Origin: Sphaerisporangium cinnabarinum
GTDB lineage: Bacteria > Actinomycetota > Actinomycetes > Actinomycetales > Cellulomonadaceae
DNA: 64,000 nucleotides
Reading direction: 5' to 3'
Assembly: GCA_003052455.1 (NCBI GenBank)
Contig: QAPD01000004.1
Span: 62,001-126,000 of the forward strand
The notes beneath the pieces are model-generated. The model saw only the letters and a list, made by a program, of their open reading frames with translations. It ran no database searches and was not told the DNA's origin. A program made the position numbers and the translations under genes. This document shows positions 57,851-64,000 of this stretch, in pieces; positions within the stretch are counted from its first letter, which is position 1; each line of letters opens with the position of its first letter.

Positions 57851-58993
57851 ATGTCTACCGACGTTCGTACTGCCATGGCCGGCAACACCACGCACATCGG
57901 CCTGGACCGGCTTCGGCTCGACGAACGCAACCCGCGGTTGCCCGAGCGGTTGCGGGGCTCAGATCAGGCTGCGCTCGCGGCGTACCTGGAGGAGACGGCG
58001 GACGCGTTCCAGGTCGCCGAGTCGATCGTCGACAACGGGTACTTCGGGACGGAGCACATCGTCGTGATGCCCCATCCGGCCGACGAAGGTGCGTTCGTCG
58101 TCCTCGAGGGCAATCGGCGGGTCACCGCACTTCTCGGGCTGAGCGCTGAGCAGTTCCGGGCCGCCTTCTCGAAGCCGGCCCGATGGCACTCGATAGCGAC
58201 GCAGGGGGGCATCTCCGCGACGTCGCTGGTCCCCGCCGTCATCGTGTCGAGCAGGGAGGAAGCCGCCCCGATGATCGGCTTCCGCCACTTCACCGGCATC
58301 AAGAAGTGGCGCGCGTTCGAGCAGGCACGCTACGTGAAGTATCTCGTCGAGGACGAGGGGATGACGATCCGGAACGCTGCCAAGTTGATGGGCGCGAGCA
58401 GCGTCAAGGTCGGGAACGCCTACAGGAACCTCGAGATCCTCGAGCAGGCGCGGAACTTGCCCGGGATCCCCGCAGAGACGGTCGCCGCGGCCGAGGACGA
58501 GTTCTCGCTGATCACCGTGGCGATGGCCAACGGTCCGCTCCGAGAGCACATCGGTGCGCCGCTGGCTTCACAGCTCAAGGTGGGGACGCCGCCGGTGCCT
58601 CACGAGCGCACGTCGGAGCTCGAAGAGCTCATCGGATGGATCTACGGCGCCGGTGGCGCGAAACCTCCGGTCGTCAAAGAGTCTCGTGAGATCGGCGGCC
58701 TCGCTGAGGTCGTCGCCGACGCCGCCGGCCGGGCGGCTCTTCGGCAGACTCGTGACCTCGCCCACGCCAAGCAAGCCATGAAGGAGGCGCACGAGATCGA
58801 GCACGGGAGCGAGGCGCTGGCCGTAGGCCGACAGATCAACTCGTCGGTCCGCATCCTCGAGAGTCTTGAGAAGCGCCTTCGAGGCATGTCCGACGCGGAC
58901 AGAGCCAAGCTGCGCAACGAGGCCGCCTCTCTCCTGCACTTGGCTCAACGCATCAATAGCACGGTCGAGCGTTCTACGGCTCGGGCCCGCTGA
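57851..58993 (+). CDS. ParB-like nuclease/clamp domain protein
   Basis: A 380-residue protein. The N-terminal domain is of the ParB/Srx type: IGLDRLRLDERNPRLPERL, VAESIVDNGYFGTEHIVVMP, and VVLEGNRRVTALLGL (the ParB G-x-R-R box, near 84). A central helical region (FRHFTGIKKWRAFEQARYVK, NAAKLMGASSVKVGNAYRNL) resembles the ParB helix-turn-helix. The C-terminal 150 residues are mixed helical, with a coiled segment RQINSSVRILESLEKRLRG. It is in the island and not near any partition locus, so a role as DNA-binding or CTP-dependent defence component is more likely than chromosome segregation. The ATG at 57851 follows a GGAG; TTG at 57833 is an alternative. Confidence 0.82.
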   Translation: MSTDVRTAMAGNTTHIGLDRLRLDERNPRLPERLRGSDQAALAAYLEETADAFQVAESIVDNGYFGTEHIVVMPHPADEGAFVVLEGNRRVTALLGLSAEQFRAAFSKPARWHSIATQGGISATSLVPAVIVSSREEAAPMIGFRHFTGIKKWRAFEQARYVKYLVEDEGMTIRNAAKLMGASSVKVGNAYRNLEILEQARNLPGIPAETVAAAEDEFSLITVAMANGPLREHIGAPLASQLKVGTPPVPHERTSELEELIGWIYGAGGAKPPVVKESREIGGLAEVVADAAGRAALRQTRDLAHAKQAMKEAHEIEHGSEALAVGRQINSSVRILESLEKRLRGMSDADRAKLRNEAASLLHLAQRINSTVERSTARAR

Positions 58994-60036
58994 CACAGGC
59001 GCAACGGAGCACGTATGCCGCATCGACTGCGGACTATCTCGACCTGACGCGGGCGCAAGCAGCCCTGCAATGGCGCGCAATCCTTGAACGCGGCTGGCAT
59101 TCAGGGCGCGACCAGGCCAACTACCTTCCCATCGAGACGCTTCTGTGCCTGGCTGGCATGTTCGTGGTCGAGCACACGCGATACGGCAGTGGGAGCGCTC
59201 ACCGGGCACCTGAACCGGTCCAGTCGCTCGCGCGGCTCTTCAAACGACGGCCCACGAGCATCATCGCCAAGATGAACAATCTGGACGGTTCCCGCTCTCA
59301 CGGCGCCCGGAACGACCTCCTAGTCGGCTCGTTGCTCCGAACCGATCTTCAGGCGATGAGCCAGATCTATCGAGTAATCCTGAGCACAGCCCGCGCGGTC
59401 GGCATCGAGCGAGATTCGCTACCTGACTTCCTCGGTCTGGAGAATGGTGGCGAAGTCGAGCTCCTCGGCCAGGATGAGCTTGATGTCGCCTCCCTGGAGT
59501 CCGTCGTCGAGCGAGAGATCCACCGCTGGGTCGTCGAGGACGTCGAGGAACAGGTGACGGAGCGCCTCATTCTCGCTTCGCTGCGCATCGGCCAGCATCG
59601 CTTCGCCCGTTCGGTCCTGGCCTCGTGGGCGAACGAGTGCGCCTTCTGCGGCTTCTCGCTAGGAGAGGAAGCGGGCCCGACTCTTCTTCGCGCGAGCCAC
59701 ATCAAGCCGTGGAGGAACTCGGACGGCAAGGAGCGGCTCGACGTCGCGAACGGGTACGCCGCATGCGCGGTCCACGATGCTGCGTTCGACGCCGGGCTGC
59801 TGACCGTGAACGATGAACTCGAGGTCCTCGTCTCTCACCGGTTGGGCCGAGCCATCGTTGACAACGCCGCCGCGAAGACGTACTTTGCTGAGCCGCATCT
59901 CAGGAAGCGACTGCAGGAGCCGGTCCTAGGGACACATCCTCGTGCGACATACCTCGAGTGGCACCGTACCCACGTCTTCGAGGCCGGATCGCTGGCCCAG
60001 GGGCGATCGTCCTTACCTCGACAAGTTGGAGCGTAG
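58990..60036 (+). CDS. HNH endonuclease, probable CTG start
   Basis: About 348 residues. The C-terminal HNH domain has CAFCGFSLGE (C217, C220), RASHIKPWRNSDGKERLDVA and CAVHDAAFDAGLLTV, the layout of restriction-type HNH nucleases. The N-terminal part, with ILERGWHSGRDQANYLPIET and ARLFKRRPTSIIAKMNNLDG, is the helical domain typical of these proteins. The first ATG in frame is 59158, but family-like sequence extends to its left, with no stop until 58957 and no ATG/GTG/TTG. CTG at 58990 overlaps the ParB-like stop in a CTGA, exactly as an ATGA overlap would, so I propose CTG as start. The shorter form is the fallback. Confidence 0.82.
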   Translation: MTQAQRSTYAASTADYLDLTRAQAALQWRAILERGWHSGRDQANYLPIETLLCLAGMFVVEHTRYGSGSAHRAPEPVQSLARLFKRRPTSIIAKMNNLDGSRSHGARNDLLVGSLLRTDLQAMSQIYRVILSTARAVGIERDSLPDFLGLENGGEVELLGQDELDVASLESVVEREIHRWVVEDVEEQVTERLILASLRIGQHRFARSVLASWANECAFCGFSLGEEAGPTLLRASHIKPWRNSDGKERLDVANGYAACAVHDAAFDAGLLTVNDELEVLVSHRLGRAIVDNAAAKTYFAEPHLRKRLQEPVLGTHPRATYLEWHRTHVFEAGSLAQGRSSLPRQVGA

Positions 60037-60185
60037 GACCCGTCGGATTTCACACCGGCCCTAGCGTGCGCCGAGGCCAGGCAGACCAGGCGTAGGACGA
60101 ACGACCCCGTCCTGAAGTCCACCGTGCATGCCACTGCGACGGCGCTCGCCGGCAAGTTCAGAGGTGCATTCGCCTGGAGACGGCA

Positions 60186-60812
60186 TCACTGGGAGTTGAG
60201 CTGCTGCTCGTACTCCCATGCAGAGTCCACCATCTCTTGCCCGGTCACATAGTCGTCCCACTCCCTCAGGTACGGGCGTTCTTCCTGCGTACCGTCAGTG
60301 CAGAGGACGTCGTCATGCCAGTCGTCATTGAACGTCGGCGAGTATCCGCATGACCATGTCTCGCTATGCTCGAATCCCCCCAAGGGGTCGGGCGAACACA
60401 GACCATCCCGCCGTGCCAGCTCGACCGCGGCCGGGTCGACGCCGTAGGCCGTGTACTCCGAGCAGAGACCACCGGCGCCTGCCTGTGCGGAGCCGTCTAT
60501 GGACGCGTAATCAGCGAAGATGTCGTATTCGGACGGGCACCCATCCCCGAGCGCATCCAGCTCGACGTCGACGGCACCGCTCGTGTCACCATCACGCACA
60601 CGCGAGATAATGCTGTCCAGGAGTGAGGCACAAGACTGCGAGGCTGCGTCTGGTCCCGCTACGCCCGGGGAGTGGGCATCAGATCCGTTCGCCGCGTAGG
60701 TGTTCGCAGAGCAGCCGGTGAGCGTCAACGAACAGCACAATGCTCCCCACGTGACGCTGCTGAATCCGATGCGCTGCTCACGCCGAGCAGTCGTGGCGCG
60801 GGCGTGAGTCAC
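60186..60812 (-). CDS. Hypothetical lipoprotein
   Basis: A 208-residue protein with an Arg-rich N-terminus and a hydrophobic segment ending in a lipobox LTLTGCSAN, so it is probably a lipid-anchored extracellular protein. After a Ser/Ala/Gly spacer the body is acidic with several cysteines (QSCASLL, DGCPSEY, GLCSEYTAYG, GLCSPDPL, WSCGYSP, VLCTDGT), likely in disulfides. No known domain. Tail helix DYVTGQEMVDSAWEYEQQ. GTG 60812 is preferred because GGAGGAGGG lies eight bases upstream; an ATG at 60842 has no such site. It separates the HNH gene from the SNF2 gene and may be host background or cargo. Confidence 0.72.
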   Translation of the reverse strand: MTHARATTARREQRIGFSSVTWGALCCSLTLTGCSANTYAANGSDAHSPGVAGPDAASQSCASLLDSIISRVRDGDTSGAVDVELDALGDGCPSEYDIFADYASIDGSAQAGAGGLCSEYTAYGVDPAAVELARRDGLCSPDPLGGFEHSETWSCGYSPTFNDDWHDDVLCTDGTQEERPYLREWDDYVTGQEMVDSAWEYEQQLNSQ

Positions 60813-61075
60813 GACCGAGGCCCTCCTCCGAGAGATCACCATGGGCGGGCTGACGCTATCGGCTGGTTTGGCTCAGGCGGCGGCCGGCGACAGAATTCAC
60901 CCGCAAGGACGGGGAGTCGCCGACCCATCCCTGGCTACCGTCCAGTGACTGGTGGGCGTTGCTCCGTCTCGGCAAGCCGAGCGCGGTACGTGGTCGGTCT
61001 AAGAGAGGTCGTCCGAGCGACTCGCGGACCGCCGGGTCCACATGCGGCGACACATGACGATCGAGGGGTAGGTAC

Positions 61076-64000
61076 GTGACAGCGACGACGGAGTCACGGA
61101 CAGGATTCAGCGCGGCCCCAGGGTCGACGGTCGTGGTCCGTGACGAGGAGTGGCTCGTCACGCAGGTGGAGCCGACGACCGACGGGTACTTCGTCCATGT
61201 CGTCGGGCTGTCTGCGCTGGTGCGTGACACGGAGGCGATCTTCTCGACGGCGATCGACGACGTCGTGGTCGCGGACCCGGCGGAGACGACGGTCGTGGCG
61301 GACGGTTCCCCCCGCTACCGCGAGTCGCGGCTGTGGCTGGAGGCGATGCTCCGCAAGACGCCGGTCCCGATCGCGGACCCTGCCCTCACCACCGCGCACC
61401 GGGCGCTCGCCGACCCGTTGCCGTACCAGTTCGCAGCCGTGCGCAAGGCACTGGACCCGGACAATCTCCGCCCACGGATCCTGCTGGCCGACGCGGTCGG
61501 TCTGGGCAAGACGCTCGAGATCGGCATGATCCTGTCCGAGCTGGCGCGCCGGGGCCGGGGCGAGCGGATCCTCGTCGTGACCCCGAAGCACGTGCTGGAG
61601 CAGATGCAGTTCGAGCTGTGGACGCGGTTCGCGCTGCCGTTCGTCCGCCTCGACAGCACCGGGATCCAGCGCATCCGCCAGAAGCTGCCGGCGAACCGCA
61701 ACCCGTTCGCATTCTTCAAGCGCGTCATCATCTCGATCGACACGCTGAAGTCCGACAAGTACGTGGCGCACCTGCGCAAGCACCGGTGGGACGCCGTCGT
61801 CATCGACGAGTCGCACAACGTCACGAACTCCTCGACGCAGAACTTCCGTCTCGCGACGATGCTCTCCCGCCAGACGGACGCCCTGATCCTGGCGAGCGCG
61901 ACTCCGCACAACGGGGACCCGAAGTCGTTCGCGGCGCTCATCCGCATGCTCGAGCCCTCGGCGGTGAAGCCGGACGGTGTCGAGCTGGACGAGAAGCAGG
62001 TGGAGCGGCTGATCGTGCGCCGCCACCGCCACTCCCCCGAGGTCGCGTCGGTCGTCGGCTCGGACTGGGCGGAGCGCAAGGAGCCGCAGAACATCCTCGT
62101 GAAGCCGTCGCCGATCGAGGAGGAGATCGCCGTCGAGCTGGAGCGCACGTGGCTCTGGCCGGAGGGTGGCGCCAGCCCGTACTCGGGCAAGGGCGGCGCG
62201 ACGCTGTTCCCGTGGACGCTCGCCAAGGCGTTCCTGTCGTCCCCTGCGGCGCTGGAGGAGTCGGTCCGCAAGCGGCTGCGTGTCTTGCAGGGCGGCAGGC
62301 AGGAGTCCGACGACGAGGACTCGCTCGTCGCGCCCGACAGCACCGACACCGACGGGGCGTACGACGGCGAGGCGCCCCTTCCCGGCACCGGGTCACCGGA
62401 CCCCGTGGCGACGGCCGGAGCCGGCGCCACCCGCGACACCGAGCGCACCGCGCTGACCCGCCTGCACGAGCTCGCCCGCCGCTCGCTCACCGAACCGTCG
62501 GCGAAGTACGACGCGCTGCTCGCTCACCTGCGCAGCATCGGCGTCCGCAAGGGCGCCGAGATGCGCGCGGTGGTCTTCGCGGAGCGCGTCGCGACGCTCG
62601 GCTGGCTGCAGAAGAAGCTCGTGAAGGACCTCGGACTGACGGAGGAGAACGTCGCGGTGCTGCACGGAGGGCTGTCCGACGTCGACCAGCAGGCCATCGT
62701 CGAGTCCTTCAAGCTCGCGTCGTCCCCCATCCGCGTGCTCGTCACGGGCGACGTGGCCTCCGAGGGCGTGAACCTGCACAGCCACTGCCACCACCTGGTG
62801 CACTACGACATCCCCTGGTCGCTCATCCGCATCGAGCAGCGCAACGGCCGCATCGACCGGTACGGGCAGAAGAACGCGCCGCAGATCACCACTCTCCTCC
62901 TCGATCCGCAGACGACGACGCGGTTCGGAGGCGACATCCGCGTGCTCACGCGTCTCGTCGACCGCGAGCACCACGCGCACCAGGCGCTCGGGGACACGGC
63001 GTCTCTCATGGGCGAGTACTCGGTGAAGGCCGAGGAGCGCGCGATCGCGGACGTGCTGCGGCAGGTGAAGCCGCTGGAGAGTGTCGTGAAGGAGGTCGAG
63101 GAGGTCGTATCCGACGCCGGCCCCGCGGGCATCCTGGCGCGCCTCATGGGGATGGGCGCCGCTGCCCCCGCGGAGCCCGAGGCTTCCGCGCAGGCGATCG
63201 AGACCGGCGGCCGCACGGGCGTGTACGACGACGAGCTGTCCTTCCTGGAGGACGCACTCACCCAGATCTACACGACGCCCGGGCAGGAGCCCACGAACGG
63301 CGTCGCGTGGAAGACGTACCCCCACCAGGCGATCGCGTCGCTCAAGCCGCCGCGCGACCTGCAGCAACGACTCGAAGTGCTGCCGCAGTCCTACCTCGCG
63401 GACCGCCGCGTCACGGAGACGCTGCGTCTCGCGACGTCCGTGGCGCAGGGAGCACAAGAGCTGCGGAACGCGAAGAGCGCGGAGTCGCGCTCCACCTGGC
63501 CGGAGGCGCACTTCCTCGGCCCACTGCATCCGATCGTCGACTGGGCGTCGGACCGCGCGCTCGCGTCGCTGGGCCGCAACCAGGTGTTCGCCGTGCGCGG
63601 CGGCGTCGAGGACGTCACCGTGCTGGTCCAGGCGACGCTGTACAACGCCCGGGGGCAGGTCGTCGCGACGTCCTACCAGACGGTCGTGTTCCCGAACCCC
63701 GACAGCCCGTCGTTCGGCCTGGTGACGCAGCACGAGTCGTCGGCCGATGCCGTCGCGCACCTGGCCGTGAGCACCACGAACACGGGCGCGATCCCCGGTG
63801 CGGGCGCGTACCAGCCGTTCGTCCGCCAGGCGATCCGGTCGGCGGAGGTCGCGGTCGGCGACCAGATCGAGTCGATCCGTCTCGAGACGCAGGAGCGCGT
63901 CGAGTCTTGGCTGCAGCGGAGCCAGCACTGGCGCATGGAAGCGTCGGCGCTGATGAGCCGCGAGGCCGCGGCGGCCAAGGCCGGGATCACGAGCCGCCAG
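61076..64000 (+). CDS. SNF2-family DNA helicase, 5' part
   Basis: The first 975 residues of a large superfamily 2 helicase; no stop occurs before the window edge. The motor has LLADAVGLGKTLEIGMIL (Walker A K145), VVIDESHNVTN (DESH box at 244-247), SATPHNGDPKSF, and in the second half VFAERVATLGWLQKKL, VLVTGDVASEGVNLHSHCH and RIEQRNGRIDRYGQK (motif VI with arginine finger). A small beta domain precedes the motor, and the C-terminal region visible here is long and not recognisable. The family includes DISARM DrmD-like and other defence helicases. GTG at 61076 follows GAGGGG. The gene continues beyond the window. Confidence 0.9.
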   Translation, partial: MTATTESRTGFSAAPGSTVVVRDEEWLVTQVEPTTDGYFVHVVGLSALVRDTEAIFSTAIDDVVVADPAETTVVADGSPRYRESRLWLEAMLRKTPVPIADPALTTAHRALADPLPYQFAAVRKALDPDNLRPRILLADAVGLGKTLEIGMILSELARRGRGERILVVTPKHVLEQMQFELWTRFALPFVRLDSTGIQRIRQKLPANRNPFAFFKRVIISIDTLKSDKYVAHLRKHRWDAVVIDESHNVTNSSTQNFRLATMLSRQTDALILASATPHNGDPKSFAALIRMLEPSAVKPDGVELDEKQVERLIVRRHRHSPEVASVVGSDWAERKEPQNILVKPSPIEEEIAVELERTWLWPEGGASPYSGKGGATLFPWTLAKAFLSSPAALEESVRKRLRVLQGGRQESDDEDSLVAPDSTDTDGAYDGEAPLPGTGSPDPVATAGAGATRDTERTALTRLHELARRSLTEPSAKYDALLAHLRSIGVRKGAEMRAVVFAERVATLGWLQKKLVKDLGLTEENVAVLHGGLSDVDQQAIVESFKLASSPIRVLVTGDVASEGVNLHSHCHHLVHYDIPWSLIRIEQRNGRIDRYGQKNAPQITTLLLDPQTTTRFGGDIRVLTRLVDREHHAHQALGDTASLMGEYSVKAEERAIADVLRQVKPLESVVKEVEEVVSDAGPAGILARLMGMGAAAPAEPEASAQAIETGGRTGVYDDELSFLEDALTQIYTTPGQEPTNGVAWKTYPHQAIASLKPPRDLQQRLEVLPQSYLADRRVTETLRLATSVAQGAQELRNAKSAESRSTWPEAHFLGPLHPIVDWASDRALASLGRNQVFAVRGGVEDVTVLVQATLYNARGQVVATSYQTVVFPNPDSPSFGLVTQHESSADAVAHLAVSTTNTGAIPGAGAYQPFVRQAIRSAEVAVGDQIESIRLETQERVESWLQRSQHWRMEASALMSREAAAAKAGITSRQ

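Noticed and set aside
57851-58993. Chromosome or plasmid partition protein ParB
   Set aside because: There is no parA gene or parS-like palindrome nearby, and the gene is coupled to an HNH nuclease within a defence island.
60060-60180. A further small gene or terminator between the HNH and lipoprotein genes
   Set aside because: Only weak pairings such as AGGACG with CGTCCT are seen, and the short frames there lack starts with ribosome binding sites.
61076-64000. Naming the SNF2 helicase as DISARM DrmD
   Set aside because: The partner genes are outside the window and the motor motifs alone do not separate DrmD from other SNF2 defence helicases.
1-64000. CRISPR arrays, tRNA or rRNA genes, insertion sequences, integrases
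   Set aside because: Reading both strands I saw no regularly spaced repeats, no cloverleaf-like segments and no transposase or integrase motifs.

Overview
The window is very GC-rich (estimated by eye at well over 70 % outside the island described below), uses many GTG starts, and carries actinobacterial signatures: a type II NADH dehydrogenase, a HAIR-like heat-shock operator, an LAxTG class E sortase signal, an Excalibur protein and a DUF6318-like lipoprotein. Together with several large secreted hydrolases this suggests a soil or plant-associated actinomycete of the Cellulomonas/Cellulosimicrobium type. The genus is an inference.

Left part (1-19.6 kb): the end of an amino acid permease, a kinase-fold phosphotransferase, a fatty acyl-CoA ligase behind a palindromic operator, NDH-2, a PASTA-like lipoprotein, an NAD(P)-binding protein, a secreted M28 peptidase, a DnaQ-BRCT exonuclease coupled to a coiled-coil protein, Hsp20, an Excalibur membrane protein, a UPF0303 protein divergent from an ADP-ribosylglycohydrolase with an added zinc ribbon, a secreted purple-acid-phosphatase-like enzyme, and a sortase-anchored surface protein. 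Three secreted enzymes in the window (M28 peptidase, phosphatase, GH43) end in the same approximately 85-residue two-cysteine module.

Middle (19.8-43.5 kb): a tightly overlapping kynurenine operon (kynA, amidohydrolase, kynU, PaaX-NTF2 fusion) behind two palindromes; RNase Z; ChaB; a Ugp-like ABC importer with a glycerophosphodiesterase; a DUF6318/PKD pair with lower GC; a GH43 enzyme; Mug glycosylase; and a four-carbon sugar acid module (dehydrogenase, TRAP transporter, OtnK, OtnC) divergent from a FadR-type regulator.

Right part (43.5-64 kb): accessory DNA. It opens with an AbiE-like toxin-antitoxin pair. A two-component system follows, whose histidine kinase is frameshifted next to its phosphorylation site. 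From about 48.85 kb the base composition drops and a defence island begins. A minus-strand operon encodes a cytosine methyltransferase, a Vsr endonuclease, a MORC/MutL-like GHKL ATPase and a Z1 helicase-like ATPase, with a HelD/UvrD-like helicase upstream. Divergently there is a small unknown protein, a ParB-like protein and an HNH nuclease that probably starts at an overlapping CTG. A SNF2-family helicase running off the right edge may start another defence system. The methyltransferase/Vsr/GHKL/Z1 set matches the MutL-homologue restriction-modification systems in the literature, but the AIPR and PD-(D/E)XK genes often found next to such sets are absent here, and the HelD and ParB/HNH neighbours make the locus worth a closer look.
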